Source: Aspidiotus rigidus (lineage: Eukaryota > Arthropoda > Insecta > Hemiptera > Diaspididae). From it: 64,000 nt of DNA. Both the position numbers and the translations under genes were made by a program. The stretch is from positions 2,852,001 through 2,916,000 of the forward strand of contig JAVHKY010000013.1 in assembly GCA_035079385.1 (NCBI GenBank). Direction: 5' to 3'. Under the pieces are notes generated by a model. The model saw only the letters and a list, made by a program, of their open reading frames with translations. It was not told where the DNA came from and did no database searches. Numbering within the stretch: position 1 is the first letter of the stretch; each line of letters begins with the position of its first letter. This document shows, one piece after another, positions 9,311 to 52,010 of the stretch.

Positions 9311-11870
9311 GCTAACCTAATATAACCTTATCCTTATTCGCTCCAACATAGGTCGAATATAAAACGCGCATCTAAAAAAGGACAATAATTTGAAAATAAA
9401 GTTCGTTCTCCTTTTTTTGCAGTACTCGTAATAACGCATCTACAGAAAATCACAGAGATAGACGTTTCTCACGAATACCCCCCCCCCCCCCCATCCCATG
9501 AGACAGATTCTTTTTTATAGTCATGTCACCTTCCCTGCATAGCCATGTTGGTTCAAAAGTATTTGAAATATTGAAAGTAAGGTTTAAAGGTCTAGTGTGA
9601 AACATGCAACTAGTCTTTTTATTGAAAGCCCTCGTATAAAATACGAAAGTTACGTTTCAGCTCTTCAATTGATTATGGTAGATGTTGAAAAATACTCGAA
9701 AATAGGGAATAGAAGTCATTGAAAGAAACATTTCGAAAAAATGTAGGTACGTAAGGTTTTTATTGGTAAAAAACGAAAAATGATATGACCAACTTATGAA
9801 AGTAATCAAGTACCGGTAAATAAATTATGCAAGAATTTTATTTACATACACATAGTTTTGGGTGCAGGATTGAAGATTAGAAATTTGTTATACCTCGTAA
9901 ATCAGTATAATTTATGAAAGCATGATGGAATTTTAAAAAATTATAAATCGGAATGCATTAAAACGGAGGATGGAGGCTTTAAATTTCAGATCGTGCAAAA
10001 ATTCGACATTCCTCCCCCAGAATTAATATTTTTAAGTGAAATCATTAAGACACTGGATTCCCTCGCCATAATAATTTTATACAAATCGTATGCGGCTGAA
10101 TCATTTTTAGTGCATACTTTAAATTTTAACGATTATTTAATTAACATTATTCTACTCCCGTAATATGTTATAGGTTTTCGAAAAGTAAGCTCGTGATTCA
10201 ATCTGCACGCAATCCTATCGATTCTAGCCTCCTGTGTAGGTTCTACGTAGTTTTAAACTATGCGGTTAATTGGAAAGTTCGAATCTATTATTCGAGGTAT
10301 GTCCAGTGCAGAGATGAGGGTGTTTCCCAACACTATTTCAAACTATGCGGTCGAATAGGAAACTTGACTCAATATGTAGCATTAGATATATACTGCAAAA
10401 GACAGAGCCCTTATGAACATGAAAGCTGAGAGGAATGCGAGGGTTGTACGACCTCATCCAATCTGACGGTAAGATATTGTGTCGCGATCCAAAATTTATT
10501 ATCAAAAAAGTTAATTACTGAAAATTACACTCAAGTACCTTCGACAGTTTATTTTGTGGCCTATAAAGCTATGATTTAGCGTAAGTGCGCACGATAATTT
10601 CAAAAAGTAGAAATACTCAAAGATGAAATACGCCTTATTGAATTTGAAAACTGTGACTCCGGGTTGACTACTGTGCAAAACAATGGATTAGTCTTGGAAG
10701 AAAGAGGTTGTAAATCATGGAAAAAAGTTATTTTGAGTATTGAACGGCTGCCAGGCTCAAATTATCTAATCGAAACGAGGGAAAAATTTTGTCGCTGGAA
10801 TGTCAATAGCTCCGATAAAACTCAACTCGAAGGGCTGTAAATCATACTGAAAAATATCGACCTATAAAAATAGCGTTTCCAATATGGCCTAAAAAAGTAC
10901 TTGATCACCAACAAACGAAAACTCGTAATATGCATTAGTTTTCAACGCTATACCAATTTATGACCGGTATTTAGATTATGACGCAATTTTAATTATTCAC
11001 TCGTAACGCCATAAATAATGATAAAAAGTGTGTTCGTGACCGGATGCGCGTATTTTTTACCTCGCAACGTTCCTTTTCTTTCTTTCGAAAGAAATAATTT
11101 TTAATTAACTCTCGTCGCATCTCCCAAACGTTGATCAAAATTAATAGTCCGATTTACGACGTTCTATTCTATTCTATTTTTTTTTTTTTTTTGTTTGGCG
11201 CGTAAAGTGCGTACACGAACATAACCTATAATTCGGATTGAGTTTCCACTTACTCAATATCTTAGTGACGATAGGATTCTAAATTTATACCTCTCGATGA
11301 GGCATTACAAACCGATATTCTTTTCAACAGCAAAGACGGTATGGGAAGTTTCTTGAACTGGTATATTTACTTTTTTTGAAAAATTTGTAAAGTAATAGAG
11401 ACCTGCTTTACATTAGAAACACGTTTTTTTAAAAGATGGAACATTGATGATGATATCGAGTTTATCTGGATGACTTCATTGAAAATTTCTCCTTTGTATT
11501 CGATGCTATTTCTCTTTAATTCTTGACCTTGGTGCTCAAAATATATCTTTACTTGAATAATTTTCTCACCCTGTGAAGCATAACATGTGGGACGAAGTTG
11601 TGTATTAAAGAAGTGAACAAAAATATAGAACGGTCAACGAATCATTGAAATCAGAGCATTGGTGAATTTAACAATTGAGTTGAAAAATTTTGGGGGGTTG
11701 ATTTATCCGCAAATTCCCTATGATTTATCTAAAGAACGACAGCTTCTTAACGAGAAATGCCCATTCTATGGGTCGAATTGGTTTTGGTATTGAGAATTGA
11801 ACTTGAAATCTTGAAAATTCTCAAGTTTTCCCGAGTCCCTTGTATAAGGAGGGTAAGAATTCTTCTCAGT
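9311..11870. other. Non-coding sequence with a poly-C tract
   Basis: No gene is recognised. A run of about 14 C residues lies near 9479-9492 and a T-rich tract near 11175-11192. The open frame of 78 codons at 10193-10429 has no domain or splice context and I do not call it. Confidence 0.4.
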
Positions 11871-11879
11871 TCCGTTCTT

Positions 11880-12640
11880 TCCTATCACGCATTATGGCTC
11901 GAGAATTGATATTTTTTTGAGTCTCCCACCTATCATATCTGTTATGGCTCGAAAGTCGAAATTTTCTTCCAAATCCCTTTCTTATCATACATTATGGCTC
12001 AAGAGGCAACATTTTTTCAAGTTCCCCTCCTATCTCACTTGGCTCGGGGGTTCAAATTTTTCCAAGTCCAATCCGAGCTATATATGATGGGAGGGGGACT
12101 TGAACCATTTTTTCCAATAATATTGAACTTGGTCCCTTTCCTATCATATGAGCTCGGAAGTCGAAATTTTTCGAGGTCCAATCCGAGGTATATATGATAG
12201 GAGGGGAATTTACGCGGTTTTGTCCAATAATATTGGACTTGATCCGTCTTCTATCATAATTAGCTCGGAAGTCAAAATTTTCCAAGTCCCTCTCTTATCA
12301 TAATTAAATTTCTTCAAGTCCCTTTCCTATCTTATTTTGTAGGTCGAAAACCAAAATTTTTTGGAATCCCTCTTCTATCACAAATTATGTCTCCAGAGTC
12401 GATATTTTTCCAAGTCCAGTCCGTGCCATATATGATAAGAGGGACACTTATACCGTTTTTGCCATTGGACTTGGTCTTTCTTTGATCATGTATAGTTCAG
12501 AGGTCAAATTTGTTCTAAGCCCCTCTCTTATCATATATTATTGCTCCAGAGATCGAAATTTTTCTATACCCAATCCAAACAGTATAAGATAGGAGGGGGA
12601 CTTCGACCATATTTGCTAATAATGTTGGACTTAAGGTTTT
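11880..12640. repeat. Diverged array of the CTATCATATATAGCTCG repeat
   Basis: About ten degenerate units, each combining a CCTATCAT..TAGCTCG core with CAAATTTTTCCAAGTCC. This is the same family as the well-ordered 45-bp minisatellite at 35868-36280 and the scattered copies at 18640-18700, 21200-22150, 44540-44640, 45785-45830, 46580-46620, 58870-58920 and 59100-59460. Here units vary in length and occur in both orientations. Confidence 0.7.
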
Positions 12641-14075
12641 GGTTCTATAGAATAGGTTCCCCTTCAAAAATTTACAATTATTCTCTCTTCACGAAGGAAA
12701 ATGTTTATAAAACCTAAACCTACACAAAAGTATCACTGTTGCTGTAGGTAGCACCTTTCAATATTGTGGCAAATTTTGCAGCACATTGGTGAGTGTGGCA
12801 TTTTGATGGCTCTTCGGCTCTTTCTCTCCTGACCAGAGCCGATACATTTTACATCAGAGCCATTTGCCCCACTTCGGAGCAGTTCACCGATGCTGGCAAA
12901 TACGGCACGTTTGTTTTTCAACGAGACTTTGATGTGGCAACATTGAGACGTTCAACATTGCACTACTCTGCGCATGCGCTGCAAAAGTATCAGCTGTAGG
13001 GTTGCAAAAAAATTGTTTCTTTTTTTTTTTTTCAGTTTGAAACGGGTTTTATGTTTAAAACTTGTTTTAAAATATAGTTTTTAATTCCTTGTTTAAAATA
13101 CATTTTAAATGTTTTACACATTGTTTAAAACCGTTTATTATTTATTTATTGTTTGAGACACAATTTTGGAGTTTTAACTATCGTTTTAATCACATTTTGA
13201 ATGTTTTAAACATCAATTTTGAACATTGTTTAAAGCAACGTTTATTACAAGAACGTTCTAATTTTTTTTTCTACTTTTCAACCCTGGAAAAATATTGTGA
13301 GAGACGCAGAAGAATGAGTACTGTAATATGACGGGGTACGTTTGAAAATTATGGAAGCATTTACACCTATTCTACCGGTATTCTCATACAACCTTGGAAA
13401 ATTCCGATTGTCATCATGTGCAGTCTTACTATTTTACAATGACTGATACCAGATAAGATAATTTTAACCTGTTAAGCATTGAAAAAATTGTGTCTAGCAT
13501 AGTTATAGTATTATATTTCAATTTTAGCATTATTGCAGCATAATTACCAAAGTTTTAGTACAATTTTTAATTTTTTTGCTCTATACTGCTCTGAAATAAT
13601 TTCACACCACTCTGGAGTTGTCCCTAATCGTTCTGGAGTAGTTTTATATTGCTCTAAAACTACTTTCGTCTACTTCCTCTTTTTAAATTTTTTTTAAGCC
13701 CAATTTTAAAGTTTGGATTAGCTTAAAAGTAGATTTTTAAATGGCAATAATGGTTACGTAGACGTTTTGGCCTTCCTTTGAGATGACCATGCTTGAGAAT
13801 ATCAGATCATGTCGAAAATAAATGATGATTGGATAAACTAGAATATGAAAATAAAGACTTTATTTGTACATTCTTTCTTTATTAAAATGATAGAGGTTTA
13901 GAAGGATTCTATTTTCTCAAACAAGTGACTCGCAATTTTTTGAAACTATGATCTTAATCACATTATCAAAACACAATGTTCCGCAATATTATGAATTATG
14001 TGGAATATGAATTTTTATGAACTCTTGATTTTTCATATTTATATTTATCAAATTATCTTTTGTTTTCAACATTTG
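12641..14075. other. Non-coding sequence with a TTTAAA-rich patch
   Basis: No gene is recognised. From about 13030 to 13245 the sequence repeats variants of GTTTAAAAC and TTTTAAATG at irregular spacing, a low-complexity patch. Short frames here have no coding signature. Confidence 0.4.
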
Positions 14076-14078
14076 GAG

Positions 14079-14327
14079 GGTAAAGTGGCAAAATACGGCA
14101 TGTCCACTTAAAAAATAATAATGCTCCAAACCACTCCGAAACTGAGTTGTTCTACACAAATTTGGGGGTGGTGAATAGGAAATTCCACGTCACAGCAGAG
14201 AGAACCAATAAAAATGGTGGATTTTTACATGTACGTACCACCCTTCACATTAGTGAAGAAGAACACGATCCCGGAGTCTTCCTCAGTTTACTGAGTGGAC
14301 ATACCTTATTTTGCCACTTAACCTTTT
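14079..14327. mobile_element. MITE, about 250 bp
   Basis: The left end (GTAAAGTGGCAAAATACGGC, continuing ATGTCCACT) is mirrored at the right end (GTGGACATACCTTATTTTGC, continuing CACTTAACC), giving inverted repeats of about 30 bp. The interior has no coding capacity. No clean target duplication is visible, so the exact ends are uncertain by a few bases. Confidence 0.7.
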
Positions 14328-14329
14328 TA

Positions 14330-15050
14330 TGATGTTTTCTTCATCGCTGTTAACAAAACCTTCTAATCAGTGTTTCCCTTCTAATCAACACGTTGTAAAA
14401 CGCAGAAATTGAAGGAGCTTAAGTATATTCTGAATGAATGAAAAAACAAACATCAAAATCAGGTTGAGCGTTAAAAAATCATCAAAATGTACATGATGAA
14501 ATGGAGGGATGAGGATGTATTATTTATTAGTAATATCCGATGTATTAATGCTTATTGCTGTAGGGCAAAAGATACCTACAATTTATATAGTTCATATTTC
14601 CCATCCATCAAATTTAAAGACATGAATTCAAATTCCAGACAGAACTATGCAAATATTTGGAATATCACACTATCAAAGCAGTGTTCTAGATCTTGAATTT
14701 TATATTCATTTGTAAAATATTGAATTTTTCTGAATATTTGATAAGTAATTAGGTATGTGATGAAGCCTGAAGGAGAACTTAGGTCCAGGGATCAGAGTAT
14801 TGCTGCCAGCTGAAAGCTGAAAGCCAAATTTAGCCAAATTTTTACTGATAAGAGCAAAGATGAAAGTTAGCTCTTTATTTTAATCTTCCTTGCCAGAAAC
14901 CAAAATAAACCAAATTTTTTTCAGTTTTTAAAACCACGTTGAAACTCAAACAAAATAACAAAGTTAAGGAAGATTAAAAAGACTGGTTCAAAATAACAAA
15001 GATGAGAAAGATTGAAAGATCGGTTCTGGTTCAGTTCAGCTGTTCAGCCA
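14330..15050. other. Non-coding sequence
   Basis: No gene, RNA or ordered repeat is recognised. It contains short direct repeats of AAGCTGAAAGC and AACCAAATTT near 14810-14920. Confidence 0.4.
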
Positions 15051-15084
15051 TTCGGCATAGAAACTTGTCTGTAGTGCAGTCATC

Positions 15085-15290
15085 CAATTGATCAGGGCTA
15101 AGCACGGATCGGATCACGGATCGAAAATTAGCGATCTGTATTCGGATCATTTTTGATTCCCGGATCACGGAACAAATGTTCTGATCTGCAGTTGATGTTA
15201 CTGATCCGTGATCCGGTTCGTTTCCAGTGGACGATGATTGATCCGCGATCGGATCTGCCGAGAGACCGATATTTGCGATCCGTGCCCAGC
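15085..15290. repeat. Degenerate GATCCGTGATCC repeat patch
   Basis: GATCCG, GGATCACGGATC and GATCCGTGATCCGG recur irregularly, many as self-complementary pairs. The patch explains the overlapping open frames on both strands here, none of which I call as a gene. Confidence 0.55.
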
Positions 15291-15462
15291 CCATACAAAC
15301 TGGAGAATAGATATCCACAAGGCACCAATTCTTCTGATCGTTTCATTTGAACGCATGTTTCTTCATAGCATTGATCGGTCAAAAACCAGCTGAATCAAAA
15401 GCCCAAAAACCGAAAGTCTAATTTTTCAAGAGTCGAAAATCAAGGTTAAAATGTTCAGGTCT

Positions 15463-15690
15463 TTGACTATATACCTCTTATGGGCTGAGCTTCGTCCATA
15501 TACTGCAATGTTAAACGATCGTGGAAACATGGATAGCGTGCGTAGGGCAGCGTGGGTGAGTGCGCGGGGGAGTAACAGCTACTCTTCCCTCCGCAATCAA
15601 CCGCGTTGCCTATGTTGAGTCCTCCGCTTTCTTATATCTCTCCACGGGTAAACGTCGTCTTAGCTCAGTCCATAAGAGGTATATAGCCAA
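15463..15690. mobile_element. MITE, 228 bp, GC-rich interior
   Basis: The left end TTGACTATATACCTCTTATG (followed by GGCTGAGCT) is mirrored at the right end (AGCTCAGTCCATAAGAGGTA, then TATAGCCAA). The inverted repeats are about 28 bp. The interior is unusually GC-rich for this window (GGGCAGCGTGGGTGAG). No target duplication is certain. Confidence 0.75.
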
Positions 15691-17152
15691 GGGTGCAGGT
15701 GCAATACTTTGATTGCAATTTTGCAACGAGCAACAATGATGCTGGTTGCTACTTCCAATTTAAATGTAATGAATGTGACTTCAGGCTGATGTTGCTTTGT
15801 TGTGGATTTTGAAATGTTGCGGCTTATGTAGAAGAGCATTTACGTCACATTTAGTACACGTGCTAATTCATCTAATTAAGTAGGCCTACTGTCATTTGTC
15901 TTCAACACGATGTTCTCAAGCTGTAACAATTTTTCATATTTTACGAAATGACTCAAACACCTGACGTCTTAGTAAAAAAGAAAAACGGAATGCAGTTTCT
16001 AGAATCATCTAAAGACTAACTTTTGATAGGGTAATTGTTCAGTAGTGTCAAGTATCCAAGTGTGTTATTGTATCAGTAAGGGTTGATAATCGGATATTGC
16101 GAGTTCGCTGCCGCATTGGCCAAAAAGTTTTTCTGCATTGGGACGGCCCTCAAAATACGAAAACACTCCCCATCCCGTCTTCTAATAATCTAACTTATCT
16201 CAATTTTCTTGTCCATCTTCTGACATTGGACATTCTTATCCGAAACTTGGAAGTTTTTGTCTCTCAATTGCATGAGAAATAATGAATGTACCGCGCGTGA
16301 AGTTTTCAAAAATTACTGATACTTTCACAATAAAAGAGAACTTTTCTCCTTTAGAAATGACTGATGCGGTCTTCAGTAGATTTCTTGAGTGATTTATGAG
16401 GTCACCTATAATTTTATTGTCGTTTTAGTTTTCGTTTTTTAAGCTTACTCTTTTTTCAAATTGGTATATGACGATTCATGTACCATTTTTTAACTAATTA
16501 TAAGATAATTTTTTGACTTTTGCTACTGTCCAGGCTTGGAGTGAACTTGACATTGATGCGTTGACTCGCATGGGTACGTCCATAATACTCAACATCCCGT
16601 GGCTATAATTATATTATCGCCGCATGTGATCCTTTTGTCTCTTCTCATAAGTTCAACAATTATGAACTACCCTTTCAGCTCCTTTCATACGCTTCAGACT
16701 CTCTTGACTTCAATCCCAAAAAATCCACTCGTCACCGACCTTATTCGATTCTAAGCCTCCGCTCTCAATTCTTTTCATTTCTTTACGCTCGATAAGATGA
16801 AACAGAGCAGGTATCTTGCCCGGTCGTATATTTTCGTTTTGACTGCCTGAATTAGCGCAACGTTCGTCCGCCTAGATGTATTTCACAAATGAACGCACTT
16901 CAAAGTTATCGATACCATCGAGGGTAATACAGTTGCACGACTATATTCGACATTTTGCCAAGCGTGTACGTCGCCTTCGTATTGTGTGTAGAATGAAAAA
17001 AAGAAGAAAAAGTCTAGCTTTTGTAGTACATAAGTTATATAAGAAGGCGCTTCAATATTTTCCTCGTTGTAGATGCTCGGGAACTTTCACACGCTAGTAC
17101 ACGCGATCGCCAACTGTTTGATAAATAATTTCCGAATTGGCGTTTGTTTCAG
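15691..17152. other. Presumed 5' flank or first-intron sequence of the dipeptidase gene
   Basis: No first coding exon was found. An in-frame stop at 17126 shows that the exon at 17153 needs an upstream partner. The 73-codon frame at 16876-17097 lacks a phase-0 donor and a recognisable sequence, so I do not call it. Confidence 0.4.
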
Positions 17153-47682
<30,530 letters not shown>

Positions 47683-47689
47683 ATTTCAT

Positions 47690-48295
47690 GGACGGACGAC
47701 GGACCCGTTTCTTATGTACCCAGCTATGTACCTCTTTTCTATTATAATTTTCACCTTGTTATCGCGTTTTGTAACCCTTCGTTCTTATGTTATTATTATT
47801 ATTATTAGTTTGTTACGCGTGCACGATTTGCTGTATGATAATCTATTATACCTTTGAAAAATTCTTTGTACAAACTTTTCAATAATTACAAATTACGTGT
47901 TTCTTTCTTTTCAAATCTGAATCGATGTAGGTACAAAGTGTTATAAAACTTGATAACTCTTCAATGAAGCGGAATTGAAGGTTTTGCCATCCTATCTACA
48001 CTGATTTGTAGAGCGTGCGTTTGTGGACAATTTTTGTGGGATGACAAGCAGTGTTGGCCAGATCTAAATTTTATGAAGTGCCATATTTAAAAAAAGAAAG
48101 TGCCACATCCCACAAAACTGTGCCACCAATGCCTGGAACCAACTCCGGAGCCATTTCAAAGTCAAAATACGGCTTATTGTGCCACTTTCAAAAACAACAG
48201 CCTCCTTAACAATGTTAAAGGAGAAACACAGGGAACCTGTTCTGTGGAGGGACTCGTATATTTTTCTGCGGCTTCAGTTTACAGTAGATATAAAA
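47690..48295. other. 3' flank of the dipeptidase gene
   Basis: AT-rich 3' untranslated or intergenic sequence with ATT trinucleotide repetition near 47790-47812. A copy of the TTAACAATGTTAAAGGA plus GGGAACCTGTTCTGTGG repeat lies at 48195-48250. Confidence 0.45.
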
Positions 48296-48731
48296 CACCG
48301 AAGCTGGAACACCTACTTACTTTCCTGTTAGTTTTAAAACCTTACTTTCCTGTTAGTTTTAAAATCTAGTTACTTTCCTGATGTTTTCACATTCTTGTTT
48401 TTCTGATCTTTTAAATTTTTTTTTTTTTTTCATATCACAAATTTTTTTTCAATGTCACAAATTCATTTTTTTTTAAAGTTTTAACAGAAAAAGATCAGAC
48501 AAAATAATCATCAGAAAAGGATGAGGAAATAAAACTAACACAAAAATAAGTGAAAAAAAAATCATCAGAAAAGGATGAGAAAATAAAACTAACACAAAAA
48601 TAAGTGGTTGTTTATGGGATAAACCCATGGGAGAACACACTCTCCCTTTACAATCTTCATAATATCCAAATTAGTTAAAGGAAGAACAGGGTTTTCATAA
48701 AATTTTGAAGAAATGTTGTCTTTATTTTTTC

Positions 48732-49241
48732 TTATAGGGCAGTTGGCAAAGGAAACTTTTTTTGGGAGTTTTTTTTAGTCTGGGGTATTTTATCCTTTTT
48801 GCTGGCCCATTTTACCCCTGCCCCTATATATATTGTTGAAGCTTTCTCAGCTAGCTTTTCCATTTCTGTATTATGTCTGTTTGTTTCCCTTTCTTCCTCA
48901 TTTTTATGTTTCCAATCTTTAACTGCACTCGCTTCAGCTGCTATACTACCTATAACAGCACTTGCTGCTCCAATGCCTGCAAAAAGTAAAGGAAGGAAGC
49001 CTCCCTCGTGGTTTATTTTTAACTGCTCCGATGTTAATTCTAAAGCTAAACCTTTATTCTTTTTGATACATTTATCAATTTGCTTCTTATTCTCAGGACT
49101 TGATATTAGTTTATCTTTCCCATTATTCCTTTTGAAATCGTCAGCAGACAGCTTGATTCTAACTGCTCTTTGTTTCTTAAAAGCAGTATTTATCTTACGC
49201 TTTTGCATGTTAGATAGATCTATATTGTATGATGTAATCAT
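48732..49241 (-). CDS. Polinton/adintovirus-type minor virion protein-like frame, 169 aa
   Basis: An uninterrupted 169-codon frame starts ATG ATT ACA at 49241. It has a basic N-terminus (QKRKINTAFKKQRAVRIKLS), a KNKGLALELTSEQLK block, then GGFLPLLFAGIGAA, a glycine- and alanine-rich hydrophobic segment at residues 80-105, and a lysine-rich tail. This plan, especially L-L-x-Q-L followed by GGFLPLL, is typical of a small virion protein encoded beside the capsid genes of Polintons (Mavericks) and adintoviruses and often compared with adenoviral core or minor capsid proteins. The start codon directly follows the stop of the upstream frame (TAAATG), a compact viral arrangement. Family assignment is from motif memory and should be checked. 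Whether it is expressed is unknown. Confidence 0.55.
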   Translation of the reverse strand: MITSYNIDLSNMQKRKINTAFKKQRAVRIKLSADDFKRNNGKDKLISSPENKKQIDKCIKKNKGLALELTSEQLKINHEGGFLPLLFAGIGAASAVIGSIAAEASAVKDWKHKNEEERETNRHNTEMEKLAEKASTIYIGAGVKWASKKDKIPQTKKNSQKKFPLPTAL

Positions 49242-49430
49242 TTATAATACACAAAAAATTTCTTTATTTAAATATCTAGCATCTTTTTTTATACCCATCC
49301 CAGAAAATCTTTTACTCTTCATGCCTGCTTTCACAATTAATGCATCTTGTGTTTCTTTTAAACTTGAATCGGAGTCAAATAAAATTTCATGGGGCAGCAA
49401 TTGTTCATAAATGTAGTGTGCTACACAGGA
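49242..49430 (-). CDS. C-terminal part of an upstream viral-type frame, truncated
   Basis: About 55 codons (YIYEQLLPHEILFDSDSS onward) end at the TAA that abuts the next ATG. Upstream the frame runs into the inverted repeat, so the gene's 5' part has been lost. The sequence is acidic then basic. I do not recognise the family, and by position it would be the gene preceding the virion protein in the parent element. Confidence 0.4.
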   Translation of the reverse strand, partial: SCVAHYIYEQLLPHEILFDSDSSLKETQDALIVKAGMKSKRFSGMGIKKDARYLNKEIFCVL

Positions 49431-49534
49431 AGAGAGAAAATATAGATACAAAAAGAACAAGAATGTGAAAACATCAGGAAAGTAACTAGATTTTAAAACT
49501 AACAGGAAAGTAAGTAGGTGTTCCAGCTCCTTTA

Positions 49535-49892
49535 CTCTTTCGAGTATTGTGGAGTGTTGAACCATATGTCTGGCCGTAACTTAGTGAACCGGATCAATTA
49601 GACTGTTCTATACGTTGGAAAATTAAAATTTTGTTTTTGTTGACTTGTACCATTGACTACATTGACTATATATTACTTTGTAAGTGTGTAAAAATAAAAA
49701 CCCTCAATCACTGCATTGACACTAAAATATTTTCTGGCAGAGCCAAATAAATAAAGATCATGTTCATGTCTATCATAATTTATGTCCATCTTTACCAGTT
49801 ACTTCCGAATTCGCTCCGCTCGTTTGCTGAATTAGGTCTAGGATACTGAACAATAAGGTACCCGGGGCAAAGGAGCCTGTACGTTGAGTATA
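49535..49892. other. Spacer between two inverted-repeat elements
   Basis: Short AT-rich spacer. At 49733-49770 it contains TTTCTGGCAGAGCCAAATAA and AATAAAGATCATGTT, a near copy of 8718-8755. Confidence 0.5.
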
Positions 49893-50990
49893 CATACAGG
49901 CTGCTAACACACTCACAGAAACACACAAGAAAATATAGATTTCAACAGCCTACAACAATAGAGTCTACTACTGAATGATATCATAAGTAAGTACGGGTTG
50001 CCTGAGTGAATCAAAAAAGGTAAAAATTGAATCTAAACATGATACCTGCAGAGAATTCTTAGTTATACCCTTTTAACTCCATATTTTGTTGTGTGCTTCT
50101 GTGAGTGTGTGAGCATGCTGTATGTATCAAATTAACTGTTGAAAAGGCGATAAAAAAAATGGACATAATACCTTTTCAATTCTGGAGATAAAACGGTATC
50201 CATTTTCACCTTTAAACAGCATATTTTACACATACAGGCTGCTGACACACTCACACAGGCACACAACAAAATATGGGATTGAAAGGGTACCTATGACCTA
50301 ACAATTCTCTGCAGGTATCATGACAATAGACTGTACCATTTTAATCCCATATTTTGTTGTGTGCCTGTGTGAGTGTGTCAGCAGCCTGTATGTGTAAAAT
50401 ATGCTTTTTAAAAGGTGAAAATGGACATGATACCAGTAGATAAGATATTTTCCTTCTGACGCACTTCCTCATTTCTCTAAAATAGAGCACAATTTACTCA
50501 TTTTTTAACCTCTCTAAAAATCCTAGAAATCTCTTCAATTTTCATCGTGAATATTTGATTGTTTTTAAGCTAAATATGAATCAATTCACCCTATTTTTCT
50601 TCCAAGCTAGTTCGAAAATTTCAGATTTTTTGTATCAATTCTGTATCAATATTCTATATTTTTACCATAAATATATATCTCTCGTGAGAGCTATAATCTA
50701 ACTCTCCTAAAATATGAGAAATGTAAGAATTTTCCTTCTGGCGTATTCAAGCGCAGAGACTAATTTCTGTCAATTTCTGTCATTTTTCATTCAATTTTAA
50801 AAATCCTAGAAATCGTCCAATTTTTCAACTGTATAATTAGCTGTTTTTAAACTAAATATGAATCAATTCACCCTATTTTTCTTCTAAGCTAGTTCGAAAA
50901 TTTCAGAGTTTTGTATCATTTCTGCATCAATTTTCTATATTTTTACCATAAAATAAATCTCTCGTGAGAGCTACTTTCCAATAGGTACTC
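49893..50990. repeat. Left arm of the foldback element
   Basis: Four copies of a block of about 50 bp (CACATACAGGCTGCTGACAC, ACTCACACAGGCACACAACA, AAATATGGGATT) alternate in orientation at about 49893, 50085, 50221 and 50345. They are separated by TGATACCTGCAGAGAATTCT and TGGACATAATACCTTTTCAA spacers. From 50449 to 50990 come one to two copies of a second module with TTTCCTTCTG(G/A)CGCA, AATATGAATCAATTCACCCT and ATCTCTCGTGAGAGCTA. Confidence 0.85.
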
Positions 50991-51019
50991 ATAAAAATGT
51001 AAGAAATTCAAATTTTTCA

Positions 51020-51390
51020 TTCTAGCATACATTTTGTATCAATTTGTATCAATTCTAACAGAAATTCAAGGAGTCAAGAATTTTGATTGATTTTATATCA
51101 ATTTGCATACAATTTGTATCAATTTTAGAAGAAATCTAAGAAGTTAAGAATCTTGATTGATTTTATATCAATTTTTATACAATTTGTATCAGTTCTAAAA
51201 GAAATTCAGAGGTTTAAAAATTTTCATACATTTTATATCGATTTGTATACAATATTCTTATCATTTTCTAAGGAAATTTAAAAAGTTAAGAAGTCTCATA
51301 CATTTTATATCAATTTGTATACAATTTGGATCAGTTCTGAAAGAAAATTCAGAGACCTAAAAATTTTCATACATTTCGTTCTCTCCATAA
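51020..51390. repeat. Tandem repeat of about 70-bp units inside the foldback element
   Basis: Four to five units spaced 69-71 bp apart each carry ATTTTATATCAATTTGTATA, CAATTTGTATCA and AAGAAATTCAGAG, running inward from the left arm. Confidence 0.8.
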
Positions 51391-51592
51391 AAAATCTGAA
51401 TTTGAATGATACTAATGTATAAAGATGTGTGAGTCCTGATAACGAGTTCTCCACAAATGTAGTTGCTGTCTATAAAAATATAAACAATAACCTAGGAAAT
51501 TCGTGATCTCGTGAATTCAAATTAGTTGAAAAATAAAATCATTATTGATTGATTCCCTACCGACATAAGCACTCCATGTGAGAAAATTTCAA

Positions 51593-51721
51593 ATGAATAG
51601 AGACCTTGTTTCCCGAGCATCAGACATCGTTGGACGGCTTCCCGAGCATCTCATTAATAGGCTTATGCTTATCGTGATGCTTAATGTTCACGCGAAACGC
51701 GGATTCGAATTATGGTCGAAG
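51593..51721 (+). CDS. Possible first exon, 43 codons, inside the foldback element
   Basis: ATG AAT AGA opens 43 codons (MNRDLVSRASDIVGRLPEHL, INRLMLIVMLNV...) ending at a donor-like AAG then GTGCGTATA in phase 0. No acceptor that continues this frame into the downstream gene was found, because the candidate at 52080 meets a stop. It may be an exon of another isoform, a short separate gene or a chance frame. Confidence 0.3.
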
Positions 51722-52010
51722 GTGCGTATAAGCCTTTCACACTTGGTGTTTGCTTACATTTTTCTTATCATACACGTAGTCATAATTATCAAACTGAGGA
51801 AATTCAGATTGAAAAATTGACAAAATTTTTGGAAGTTTTGGGCGAATTTTTATTTTTGCTTCTTTATGGGATGGTAAAATGTAAATATAATCCACAAAAT
51901 TACAAAAATTATATGAAAATAAAAAGTTGAATTTTTGTTTGACTACGAGTTTGATAACAAATCAGGCAAACGCTTATATTATCCGCATTAAGAACCCGAA
52001 GTGTAAAAGG

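Larger units (their letters stand above)
48302..49528. mobile_element. Short inverted-repeat element with Polinton/adintovirus-type genes
   Basis: The left end starts AGCTGGAACACCTACTTACT and runs about 100 bp through TTTCCTGTTAGTTTTAAAA and GATGTTTTCACATTCTTGTT. The right end at 49452-49528 mirrors it almost exactly, except that the left arm carries one extra copy of a 24-bp block containing TTACTTTCCTGTTAGTTTT. Between them lie two back-to-back minus-strand frames with viral character. No polymerase, integrase or ATPase is present, so this is a deletion derivative of a larger element. No certain 6-bp target duplication was found. Confidence 0.65.

Noticed and set aside
16876..17097. First coding exon of the dipeptidase
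   Set aside because: It has an ATG but no donor in the phase needed by the exon at 17153 and no recognisable sequence.
48799..49410. 203-codon plus-strand frame
   Set aside because: It is the antisense shadow of the minus-strand virion-type frame, which has the recognisable motif order.
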